Below, in pieces: positions 54,736 through 64,000 of a DNA stretch of 64,000 bases. The translations under genes were made by a program, and so were the position numbers. Under the pieces are notes generated by a model. That model searched no databases. It had not been told where the DNA came from and saw only the letters and a list, made by a program, of their open reading frames with translations. The DNA comes from Breviolum minutum Mf 1.05b.01 (Eukaryota; Sar; Dinophyceae; Suessiales; Symbiodiniaceae), in the NCBI GenBank assembly GCA_000507305.1, contig DF240168.1:62001-126000 (forward strand), written 5' to 3'. Position 1 is the stretch's first letter. Every line of letters begins with the position of its first letter.

Positions 54736-55069
54736 ATGCAATTGATTAATTGCGGTTGATGTGTTTTGAATGCTGATTGATTTATTTGTTTTATCATGAT
54801 GATGTTGATATTGATGATGATAATGATGATGCTTTTTTAGTTACCACACACCACTTTGAAACATCTCAGCAAAGTGGTTCAAACAAACATGTTCAGCAAG
54901 ACCATCCTGGTAAATGTCGTGTCAAAAATACGTTTAAACACATATTGACTCGACATACAGTGTTGATCGATAAATATATTCACATACATTTATCATCAAA
55001 GAATCAAATACTATGTGGCAAACGGTTTCCGTTTATCAGTGTGTCATTCTGCTCGTTTCAGAAAGAGCC

Positions 55070-55169
55070 ATGTCAGATGCTGACGCGCAGCGATTCGTTA
55101 TCATGAAGGCAGACCATGATGAACTGCCATCGATCGACACCAACCGTTTGGTCATCCTCAGGAATTTGG
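55070..55169 (+). CDS. Methyltransferase exon 1
   Basis: ATG, then SDADAQRFVIMKADHDELPS and NRLVILRNL. Phase 1 end at a perfect GTGAGT donor. Confidence 0.65.
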
Positions 55170-58100
55170 GTGAGTCTAAAAAATAAAAGTGTATTTAAGG
55201 AAGCTCTTGTTCAACGACAGTTTTGTTTGTTTCAATCATGTTGATATTTGATATATTTGTTGATCAACCGACAAACACACAACCTACGAAGGACTACACC
55301 AGTTCCTAGCAAATCCAGCCTTGAGAACATTGTCATTCTGAACAAGATCGAGAAAAACTTCGTTATTCTTGGATTTGCGGTGTCAGGAACATGCCTAAGC
55401 GTATTTGATGGCAAGAACAGCTTATTTGATTCAATGCCTGCATATGTCAAAGGCCGTCATCCTGATCACAAGTCAATGTTTTCAAAGATGGGGGTGGATC
55501 GCAATAGCACACAGAAGCTCTTTGCCATAGTCCTTGAAGCGTACAAACCCAAAGGTCCAAACAATTTCGACATAGCTGATCGTAAAATCCGGGTGGGGTA
55601 TGGAACAGCCAAGGTTTCATTGGCACCAAGAGATACTAGTGCACGAAATGTTGCAAACATGTTCAAAATTGCTACTCCAAGTTCAAAACAAACAACCGAT
55701 GTGAAACAAACGGAATCTCAACAAGAAGTTCCTGCTGATCAACCAAATGCTGAACATCAAGATGTTAATGATGCGGCTGTGACTTCTACTCGTACGGACT
55801 TGCAACCATCCACTTCAGTGCTGTGGCTTATGTATCAGTATTGCATATTTTAATGAATTGGTGTTGTAGGTAAGCGTCAATATTCATCATGTACAGTTCA
55901 AACCTCATATGTTATACCCACATCCGTCACGTCCGTAGATCGCCATTGCCAAGGCACAATCTGATGACAGCGTTGTCCAGCAGGATCCTATCACTGCGCC
56001 GACGGATGCCTCAGCGGGCAACACAAATGAGAAGGATTCTTTGGAGGGTGTACGTGATCCAATGGTAAATCAATCTTTGGAGGCTATGGAGTTGGAGTCA
56101 AAGCAGTTGATATCATCACCGGCTAGACCACCCAAAGCAATCTGGAATGAGGTATTATCGCAATCACCCTGTTTGAGTCAATCGCCAACAAAGTATCCAG
56201 GCTTAGTTTATCATATCCAACTTTTTTAGAATCGAAATCTATCGAATTTTCAACTTCTGTTGATTATGCTTATCTTTACATATGTCACCTTGCGTTTCAT
56301 GTAAGGTCAGATGGTGGTACTTCGGCCATCAATCCATCTATTGATTTGGAGTCTGCACACAGCACACTGATCATAGTTTGGCATTTTTCCTTTTCGTGTA
56401 TTGCAGGATCGCCGGGGATTTATGTATTTATGTTTTTTGTATTAAGATTGATACTGAGAAGACTACATACAAAAACAAAACTTCGTTTTATCAACCATAT
56501 ATGATATTAGTTGATATTATATATATATATATATTGTTTATGTCTTGTATTTGTAAACTTGTCGACAGCCGACAACGTGTGAACTGGAATTGAGGATGGC
56601 CTGAATTCTTTCTTTCACGCCTACTGGAGAAACAAGTGAGTCCTTCTAGCAGCGATCTAAGCGCACTTGATGTGAACACCCGGCTGTACTTGAACAACTT
56701 GATTCGACGTATGGAACTAAGTACGTACAGTACAGCATTCAGCGGTGTAGATTCTCCTGGTACTGCTTTTGCCCAATTGCGAGCGGCAACGTCAGCTGTG
56801 ATGGGAAAACAAATATCACACCCTCAACACCTACATGCTGTAGTCACTTGATGATTGAGATATTGAGCAACGCAATGTTTGTTTGTATGCTATTGTTTGT
56901 GCATTTTCTTTTCCAAATAGGTCTCCCTTAGTGATAGTGATATTATTTTTTAAAAACTTATTTTGAAACTGTTTCAAAAAATTCATTCACCATGCTGATC
57001 TACCACAGGAGTGGGACAATGCAGCCGCAACGGAACTAGACAGTCATCCTCACCCACCACAATGTCGTTTCAAGGATATTGCGGGCTTTCTCAAGTCTAG
57101 TATCAAATATATAATCAGTGATCTTCAATCTGCTGATCGATTGTTACAAGACCTTGTGCCATTGATGCTGAACGACAAGGCAGTCAACACGCAACTTGTT
57201 TTGAGTGATTTCAATTTTTGTAACATTATGTGCATTCAACTATTTATCATACAGTTTACTCTTCAGAAATGAACTATACCACTCTTCACCGCGCCTTCAT
57301 CCTGCTGCCAACTTGAGTGAACACATAAATGCCATATTCTCGCCACTGCCCAGGTACGCTTGGTGCGAAACTCACAAAAAGATGTGCGACACATCCTCAG
57401 CAGTTGCAATGATGAACATCGCTGGCGTGGTGTGCGTGGCCCATTCATCTATGGGGGCACAGGAAAGGGAGAAAGCATTATCATTCGCCCACTTCATAAT
57501 CTGGTGTGGAATCAGACGGTTGTTACAAGAGCCAATTTTGATCCACGAATGTGTTGATACATTCCCCCGTGACATTATAGAAGAACTTTTGCCAATGTAC
57601 GACTGGTCTTGGTCACTTGTGTCCCCACACCAACACGGTTGGCCCATCAAAAGGCTGCGACAGTGGGCTGTCGCACGGCACAAGGTTAAGACCCTTGCAT
57701 ATTCAACGATGTTAAACATATTCACGAGTATGTTCACACGTCAGAAGACATGTGACTGGCAGATCTTCTTTTGGGAGAATCTCAACAGCATTCAACGTGC
57801 AAGATTGTATTCAAATTATTTTAATTATCGATTGTTTAGAATGTTTGATATCCAGTGCCTAGATCCCAACAATCCAAACACATCTAGCCGATAATTCATA
57901 CCACATTCAAATGTGGTCTTTCACTTTGATTTTTTATTCGTAGTTTTTGCATATTGATTTGGGAATGCAACTTGATCACCCAATGACGGCTGTCATTTTG
58001 AATGTCGGTTTGTTTAATTTAAACATATATACTACAACTACAACACCATAGTATACTTCAACTTGCCAATACTAACTTAGCCCAGGAACGACGACAATGA

Positions 58101-58989
58101 ATCACTGCAAGCTGAAGTCGATTGGGCTGCAACCCGTCCAGAGTCTTTGTGGACATCACCTGATCCAGATGGTCATGGGGGTGTTGCCGCAACGCCACCA
58201 CAAGTCGTTGATGGTATGCAATACGCTTTCGAATCAGTGTTGACTAAGTGTGAATCGAGCTTCTACCAGAGATATCAACAGCTCTATCCTGGGTTGGTCT
58301 ACTCCCTCAATCAAGATCCCAATGAAAAAGCAATGAAACCAAATGGGAAGGTTGGGTTTTGGGTTGGGTTGGGGTATGTATAATGCTTTTGTTTCCAATC
58401 CCGAAATTGTAAATGTAGTAACTGATATTTGTTTATTTGTGTCATATACATACTGGTTACTCAACGTGTTTGTACGTTAAAAAAATTTCATACGATACAA
58501 CGTTACACTTTACGCCGGTACACTGTACACCTGAAAGCCTGAAAGAAACTACATCAATATATTTAACAAACAGATGGCTTTCACTTATGTCAGGACATGT
58601 GCACCGTGATCGCTTCTGTGAACCTGATGATGTCTTCAGTGCATCATCGGTGGTTGACAATGAGGGAAACATTGACATTACAAGGATTTCCAAGTGATGC
58701 GAAGTACACCTACAATACCCCATGTTCTTCATATGCCCTTCGTACTCATCTGGCTAATCAGGGTCGTTCTTATACACCATGGCCTAGTCGTCGACAACTT
58801 TGCCATCAAACAGGAAATTCGATGCATGTGACAGTGAGTGGTTTGGTTTTGCTATTCTGTTTGACACAAGTTGAAATCGACAATGATCTGTTGGCACTAC
58901 AAGAATTCCAACGGAAACGTCGTTTTGTTCCAAATGTGACGTTGATGGGTGAACAGTCATCATCATCGTCCAAGCGAGCGAAGCTTTGA
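55070..58989 (+). CDS. DNA (cytosine-5) methyltransferase gene (envelope)
   Basis: The product should transfer methyl groups from S-adenosylmethionine to C5 of cytosine in nuclear DNA. In the C-terminal half I see motif IV-like AGVVCVAHSSMG (Cys codon 57433), motif VI-like HECVDTFP (Glu 57547), motif VIII-like GWPIKRLRQWAV, a target-recognition-like TRQKTCDWQIFFWE, motif IX-like RWLTMRETLTLQGFP and motif X QTGNSMHVTVSGLVLL. The C-terminus ends SSSSSKRAKL, a plausible nuclear signal. The N-terminal half (about 350 residues) is unrecognised, with an acidic, Gln-rich linker. A clear SAM-binding motif I (F-x-G-x-G) was not found, so it may be diverged, hidden in a missed exon, or lost. The catalytic Cys is preceded by V instead of the usual P. 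Confidence 0.85.
55303..55817 (+). CDS. Methyltransferase exon 2
   Basis: Follows CTACACCAG and completes a Val codon with exon 1. It reads PSKSSLENIVILNKIEKNFV through DRNSTQKLFAIVLEAYKPKG to a Gln/Asp-rich tail. It ends in phase 0 at GTGCTG. Confidence 0.65.
55939..56151 (+). CDS. Methyltransferase exon 3
   Basis: 71 codons in phase 0: IAIAKAQSDDSVVQQDPITA ... PARPPKAIWNE, ending at GTATTA. Low-complexity linker. Confidence 0.6.
56630..56839 (+). CDS. Methyltransferase exon 4
   Basis: 70 codons in phase 0 after a pyrimidine-rich CTACTGGAG: KQVSPSSSDLSALDVNTRLY ... GKQISHPQHLHA, donor GTAGTC. An upstream start at 56595 is open too but breaks phase. Confidence 0.5.
57009..57191 (+). CDS. 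Methyltransferase exon 5
   Basis: Follows CTACCACAG in phase 0: EWDNAAATELDSHPHPPQCR ... SADRLLQDLVPLML. The 3' border is uncertain (GC or GT donors between 57179 and 57200). Confidence 0.55.
57262..57830 (+). CDS. Methyltransferase exon 6 (motifs IV, VI, VIII, TRD)
   Basis: Both borders are approximate; acceptors at 57257, 57269 and 57354 are possible. It carries the catalytic Cys, the ECV Glu, the R-x-R pair and a Phe/Trp-rich recognition-like segment. This is the core evidence for the family call. Confidence 0.75.
58086..58350 (+). CDS. Methyltransferase exon 7
   Basis: After TAGCCCAG it reads NDDNESLQAEVDWAATRPES through YQQLYPGLVYSLNQDPNEKA, ending near GTTGGG (58351) or GTATGT (58375). 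The Y-P-x-L-x-Y-S-L-N-Q-x-P pattern agrees with my memory of related dinoflagellate enzymes. Confidence 0.65.
58567..58989 (+). CDS. Methyltransferase last exon (motifs IX and X)
   Basis: Follows ACAAACAG. The frame giving RWLTMRETLTLQGFP and QTGNSMHV runs to TGA at 58987. Upstream of 58650 a second frame (RWLSLMSGHVHRDRFCEPDD) is equally coding-like, so a junction or sequence error may lie at 58640-58690. Confidence 0.75.
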   Translation, partial: QTDGFHLCQDMCTVIASVNLMMSSVHHRWLTMRETLTLQGFPSDAKYTYNTPCSSYALRTHLANQGRSYTPWPSRRQLCHQTGNSMHVTVSGLVLLFCLTQVEIDNDLLALQEFQRKRRFVPNVTLMGEQSSSSSKRAKL

Positions 58990-60177
58990 ATCAGTCAATG
59001 TAGAGACACACATTGCTGCGACATGGGTATGGTCCGCTGTGGTATGGATCTGAATGTATCTGTACAAGTTGTAACAGTATGTCACAGTTATTACGGAAAA
59101 GGTTTTTAAAGATGTTAAATCTAATGTTACTAATGTTTTGTTTCTACAATCTTGTTACATTATTCGGGTTACGGTTACGATTCAATTTACATTATGTGTT
59201 TGACATTGACTATCCACAGCCATCCATGCCAATCCGTCGCATCCGTAAGACCAATATATTCAGCATCCACCATCCACGGTGGCAGGATGATGCCAACGGC
59301 ATGTGTGGTTTGTGCCGTGTGTGATGATGATGTCACTCTTGCCACTGAGCAACGGGTGCACACATATACTAAGATTCCACCAATCGACTTGCTAGGGAAA
59401 ATATTTTGATCGTGCCTGATTTTCTTTTCCCAATCAGAGTGTCAAAGAGTCAAAGATTCCGAGAATTAGATGTTATTATTTAGGATGACATAAACTATAT
59501 GTACGTATACCGTATAATACAGGTATATGATATATGTAGTATATGTAGTAGAACAAGAAAGATCTAATATCTGAACACTTCAAGATGACTCATGCACTTG
59601 TGGTTGGTGTCACGTTGGCCCTTGTATTGGTTGTGATCGAATTTGTCGAATGAGATAGTCACTTCAATTTCATTTCACAACGCGAGTCAAGATGTTAGAC
59701 TGGAACTTCGTCAAACATGTTGCATGTTTGCAACATAGCCATTTTTGGTTGTTAGTTTTGACCGACGTGTAGACTTGTCCATTTTGGTAAACACTTGTGG
59801 GGTGGCCACACCAACGTGGTTTCNTATTATTTAGGATGACATAAACTATATGTACGTATACCGTATAATACAGGTATATGATATATGTAGTATATGTAGT
59901 AGAACAAGAAAGATCTAATATCTGAACACTTCAAGATGACTCATGCACTTGTGGTTGGTGTCACGTTGGCCCTTGTATTGGTTGTGATCGAATTTGTCGA
60001 ATGAGATAGTCACTTCAATTTCATTTCACAACGCGAGTCAAGATGTTAGACTGGAACTTCGTCAAACATGTTGCATGTTTGCAACATAGCCATTTTTGGT
60101 TGTTAGTTTTGACCGACGTGTAGACTTGTCCATTTTGGTAAACACTTGTGGGGTGGCCACACCAACGTGGTTTCGTC
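58990..60177. other. Spacer containing an artefactual duplication
   Basis: No gene is supported. 59474-60174 is a duplicated unit. A frame at 59152-59409 is open but has no splice or motif support. Confidence 0.55.
59474..60174. repeat. Exact 350-bp duplication across a single N
   Basis: 59474-59823 and 59825-60174 are identical, separated only by the N at 59824. Almost certainly overlapping contig ends. Confidence 0.95.
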
Positions 60178-60766
60178 ATGGAGTTGTCAGCCGGTAGTGG
60201 TGGTGTGAATGCGGACTTTGGCAAACAGCCCGGGTCTAGGAGTACCATCGATATATATGATCCATCTTTGTCCATCAAGGATATCTTTGGTGATTTGAAT
60301 GGTGGGGCATTGTTGGACGCCATTTTTGTCAAGTACCAGCTTGGTCCAAAAACGAGGGTGAAATTCTTCTTGGATTGCAACACCCCAGACAATGATTTGT
60401 CACCTTTCCATGGTAGAAAACCTGCAATTGTTCGTCATGCTTTCAATCAGCGGCGTCATTTGGGGGTTAAGCGTGCCTATGTGAAGAGCTGCCAGGGCCG
60501 TGGGATATGTGAGGGGGTGAGGGGTGAGTGTTGGCTCACAGAACCAGCCCAAGATGCAATGGGGAACCAATCAGGTCCCTATGGTGCACTGTCCTTTGGT
60601 TCGCTGTGCGAGGCCTTTTACACTGCACTTCCCGCTGAGCCATCCAATGAGCATTTGCTGAGGACATTGGCACGTGGTATTGAAGCTCGAGTTTTTCATC
60701 ACAAGATGCCCGAGTCAGTGTGCAAATTCTTGGTGAAATTCCACAACAAGTTTCATGGTGGTGCAG
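60178..60766 (+). CDS. Unknown gene, exon 1
   Basis: ATG and 196 codons, phase 1 end at GTGTGT. The frame stays open to 60861, so a single-exon 227-aa protein is the alternative. Confidence 0.55.
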
Positions 60767-62356
60767 GTGTGTCCTTCGTTGAACTTATGAACACAGTCCC
60801 GGATGTTTCTCAACTAAACTTTGTCTATGGCCCATTCAATTTGAATGCAAAGCCTTTGTGACAGTGACAGTCTCAGTGATAAAGTTTTTTCAAGCATCTA
60901 TTAGTTTTGTCAAGAACTCAACGACCTGTTTCTTTGTTCTAAGTTCAGCCAGCATGTGCACGCCCTAGGTTGAACATGGGCTCACTAGGTTCAAGAACGA
61001 GAATTGCATTACATGGCAGACAAAGGAATACGAGAGCAAGTGTATCTTGGCATGTAACTCACTAGTCAGTACTTATACTAGATACGTTACTAGAGACACT
61101 GATCATATCATTGCATCACTGTAATACTTCAATCGGAACCAGCCAAATAAAACAAAAAACATCGTACTCGAAGTATCTCGAAGTACTCGATGCATGATTC
61201 ACATACATCTTACCTTTTACTAACGTTTTTAAATTTTGTTTCAAGTGGATTCTTGAAATCATAGGTGCTGCATGGCTCCGTCAGCATCCTGACTGGGGAG
61301 AAACATTCAGCGAATGGAAGTTGTTCGAGTTTGCTCGTGCATCTTTCAACCTGTTTCAAAAGAAGTTAGGATGCTGGCAAGCTTTTGAAATGACTATGGC
61401 TGAGAGCTGCGATTATGCAAACCCGAAGATCGTAAACTCCATCGTCCTGCAGTGCATTGTTCATTGCACACAGGCTGTTGTGACCAATATTTGGGATGGC
61501 ATGAACCAAGCTGACCTACAGATGGTTGTGCTTGAGCTTACCAAGTTATGCGTTACTTGCTTCGTTTCTGGTTGATTCATTGATTGATTTTCTTTCTGAT
61601 CAATTTTTGTTGTTTTGATATTTGAACAATTTTCGTTCTTGAACCATTGAACCACCAATCAGAGTCATCAGTCATATTTTCGTATCAAATCATGTCACTG
61701 CCAAAAACATAAATCCAATACGATAATGGTTCAGAAACATACACACGTGGACAGTACATATTTTACCTCCCATCATTCATATCCGAGCCGAGGTTCCATT
61801 ATTGGAGGACACATGTGATGACCATTGGGTATTTGATGCAGCATCGAAGAAACAACTTGTGAACAGACTGTTCACAAACATGAGTGGTTCAGTTGTTTGC
61901 TTGGAGAAATCAGAGTCTGGGAAACGCAAAACATCTTCTTCTTCCGCTCCAAAACGAAAAGCAGCAAAGGCAAAGGCAAAAAGTGCAGCAGGATCTACTA
62001 CTGAGACAGCCCTTCCCCAAGAATCTGGTCTACATGATGTTACTGTCGATTGCCAAAGGGGTGTTCGTCAGAAGGTATGGCTAGATGATTTGGTTGGTTG
62101 CGTTGGACATACCATCAGTAGTTTGGAGAAACTACCAGCATTCAAATCGGTAGCCAAAGAAGAGTTTGATGCATTGAAGTGTGACATGATTAGATTTGGC
62201 CTCATCTTTTGCTTTCGTCAACAGATTCTTCTACCGGGATCCAATGGCAAGCCTGGGAAACTGTATCGAAAGTGGTCATCTTTGCGTCCAGCCCTTCAAT
62301 CGTTTGGAGTGGAACAACTTGTGAAGGATAGGATACACCAAAAATGTTTTTGTTGA
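60178..62356 (+). CDS. Unknown three-exon gene (about 470 aa)
   Basis: Exons 60178-60766, 61265-61524 and 61793-62356 join in phase. Seen: MELSAGSGGVNADFGKQ at the start, VKFFLDCNTPDNDLSPFHGR, an R/K-containing FNQRRHLGVKRAYVKS, WLRQHPDWGETFSEWK, then a Lys/Ala-rich basic run (PKRKAAKAKAKSAAG) that could bind nucleic acid or act as a nuclear signal, then a helical C-terminus ending QKCFC. I do not recognise the family. It lies on the same strand as the methyltransferase, 1.2 kb downstream by these coordinates, or about 0.84 kb after removing the artefact. Confidence 0.55.
61265..61524 (+). CDS. Unknown gene, exon 2
   Basis: Acceptor AAATCATAG; AAWLRQHPDWGETFSEWKLF ... GMNQADLQM, ending at GTTGTG in phase 0. 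Confidence 0.55.
61793..62356 (+). CDS. Unknown gene, exon 3
   Basis: Acceptor ATCCGAGCCGAG; VPLLEDTCDDHWVFDAASKK to QKCFC and TGA at 62354. It includes the basic KRK/AKAK run. Confidence 0.55.
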   Translation, partial: VPLLEDTCDDHWVFDAASKKQLVNRLFTNMSGSVVCLEKSESGKRKTSSSSAPKRKAAKAKAKSAAGSTTETALPQESGLHDVTVDCQRGVRQKVWLDDLVGCVGHTISSLEKLPAFKSVAKEEFDALKCDMIRFGLIFCFRQQILLPGSNGKPGKLYRKWSSLRPALQSFGVEQLVKDRIHQKCFC

Positions 62357-62539
62357 ATTGAAAATCAACTTTCAATAGACTCAGATGTCAGATATGTTTG
62401 TATGTTGTACTGTGGTAGTCAGGTAGTAGTGGTTTGGCTTTTGTTTTCTTTTCATTCTTACACATTTTGGTATGGTTGTGTATGAACTTCAAACTTTGGT
62501 CCATCCAGTCCCTAACAGGCTTTCAAGATCCAAGTCAGC

Positions 62540-62989
62540 ATGGCTATCTCCGCCGGCAATAGCAGTGGGGATTGTGAACGACAAAGAGGCTCACAGCGTG
62601 GTGGCAGTGGTCGTAGTCACTCTTCGGGAATAGACTCTTTGATTGGTAACGCAGAGTCGTCTTTTTCGGATGCAACAATTGAGGCATCAGAGAAATTGAA
62701 CATGTTCAGCCAATATGTCCGAGAATGGCTAGCATCAGAACCAGTCAATGTCTTGAGATCTGAGCAAAGCATGTCAGACTCTCCAGTAACTGGTCATGCA
62801 ACATTTGGGCGTATGCGAGCATTGGTGATGATGTCTTGCACTTGTGCGCATGGCCAGCGGTCCATGTGTGCTCTTCATTGTGACTCTCCATGCTTGGCTG
62901 ATCTGGTCTTTACTATTTCACAAGCAGTTCATCCAGTGTTCAACGATGGGTTCATGTGCTTTGCAAACATCTTTGCAGATGTGACGACT
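62540..62989 (+). CDS. Unknown gene 2, exon 1
   Basis: ATG to about the GTGACG donor. The Cys/His spacing (C-x-C-A-H ... C-x-x-H-C-x-x-x-C) could bind zinc. The 3' border is tentative. Confidence 0.45.
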
Positions 62990-63887
62990 TCAGGACAATG
63001 TTGGGGTTCACCAAACTGTCACGGTTTCAGAAATCTGAAATCTACGTACTATTCACCGTACCTTAGTACCTTAATAATAATGCACCAGTATCATTAACAT
63101 TCAGGCAATCCTTTTCATAACTAGAGAGCGTAACTGAACTTAACTAAATGACTCATGACTAAGACTAATGACTCACAAATCAATACTGCACCACGTATTA
63201 TGATATAGATGACATTTGCCATTTGCAGTATTAAGACTCAATGACTGACTCACTGAATAAATGAATGGATGTAGAGAAGAACTGACTCAATCACTGACTG
63301 ATCACTGACTGCCCGCTGGTCACTGATTGATTGATCAGGATGGGGAGATACTGGCCACAAACCACCTGCAGCTGTGACTGAGTTGGGACTTCAACCACGT
63401 GATGCTTTGGTTCTTTTGACCATTCGTGCAACTTATGTGGTGCAATTGCTGGTGGCAGTGGTTGAATCAAGTGCAACGTCTTTGAAGAATCTTTTCAAGT
63501 CTTTCACCGACCAATCCCAGTTGAAGCTATTGGCAGAGTTAGATGCATGTCTCATCACTGGAGTTGCAAACTTTTGTGATGTATGGACTTCAGCATTAGC
63601 GCATTTGAATGAAGAGGCTGCTGGTCAGCTTGACATTGGTAAGATCCTCAAACACCATGAGGTGAAATCCATCACTTCCGATGGCAAGTCTCGCAGTGCC
63701 AGTGGAGGGTCATGTGATGGTTTGGATGAAGAAGTCAATCAGACTGATGATGAAATTCGTCAATTCTTCGGCATTAACGAACTCATCACTTTCAAGTTGC
63801 ATCCTACAAATGGTGTTCTTCCGATTGATGAACAACAATCTCTCATGTGGGCAGTGCAAATGAAACTTCTCTCCCTTGGAAGGCTAG
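62540..63887 (+). CDS. Unknown gene, 5' part (runs toward window edge)
   Basis: Two exon-like blocks on the + strand. The first starts at ATG 62540 with a Ser/Gly/Arg-rich head and continues through NMFSQYVREWLASEPVNVLR to a Cys-rich CTCAHGQRSMCALHCDSPC. The second ends at a GTGAGA donor, so the gene probably continues past 64000. No family recognised. Confidence 0.45.
63342..63887 (+). CDS. Unknown gene 2, exon 2
   Basis: After TTGATCAG it reads WGDTGHKPPAAVTELGLQPR through TTTCCGATGG-encoded acidic linker to MKLLSLGRL, ending in phase 1 at GTGAGA. The start could also be 63371. Confidence 0.5.
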
Positions 63888-64000
63888 GTGAGACATGTTG
63901 TCTTTTGTCTTTTACATTGTTGCATGGGTGTGATTTTATGTTGGCGCAAAACACATATATATATACAAAGATAGTTAATAGTTAAGTTAGGTTCATATAT

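Larger units (their letters stand above)
53503..55069. other. Spacer with minisatellite, gap and GAT array
   Basis: No gene is supported. Contents are a TAGGG-rich minisatellite (54121-54420) with an internal gap, a GAT/GAC array (54535-54735), and a T-rich run with an AG acceptor just before 55060 that may serve the methyltransferase mRNA. Confidence 0.6.

Overview
The window reads as nuclear DNA of a dinoflagellate, probably from the Symbiodiniaceae/Suessiales side. That placement is an inference. It rests on very short exons in long introns, introns with GC-AG and apparent GA-AG borders, all recognised genes lying on the + strand, and many short hairpin repeats inside introns. No rRNA, tRNA, CRISPR or bacterial operon was recognised. 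The sequence has two N gaps (35692-36567, 54302-54349). Two single-N joins (45613, 59824) are each flanked by an exact duplication and look like scaffolding errors.

Region 1 (about 0.7-29 kb) holds fragments of a large gene for a repetitive, surface-type protein. At least eighteen small candidate exons carry a recurring module: I-x-D-x-S-x-S-V/I-S, then D-L-D-x-G-x-L-G-G, then W-x-P, then V-x-Y-x-V/I-Y, then V-x-V-G-x-N-E/D-T, then P-A-E-T, then VYTRSxLVEQTTP. Several predicted exon ends join in the correct phase.

Region 2 (29.7-39.0 kb) is a GDP-L-fucose synthase gene (GFUS). Nine exons were placed; one exon of about 12 codons was not found. One intron is GC-AG and two look like GA-AG flanked by 5-nt direct repeats.

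The first 42 kb is densely populated by about nine families of roughly 80-130 bp hairpin (MITE- or introner-like) elements. One copy sits inside the loop of another.

Region 3 (43.8-64 kb) looks different: longer exons, no recognised hairpin elements, and mostly GT-AG introns. It holds (a) a large transposase-like gene (43.8-51.7 kb) with candidate D, D and E residues and a C-terminal Cys/His finger, (b) a small single-exon ORF (52.9-53.5 kb), (c) a DNA (cytosine-5) methyltransferase gene (55.1-59.0 kb) with motifs IV, VI, VIII, IX and X, (d) an unknown three-exon gene (60.2-62.4 kb) and (e) the start of another unknown gene (62.5 kb to the edge). A transposase-like gene beside a cytosine methyltransferase, in a stretch free of the surrounding repeats, suggests a large methyltransferase-carrying mobile element. 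This is the most interesting hypothesis here; its ends have not been found.
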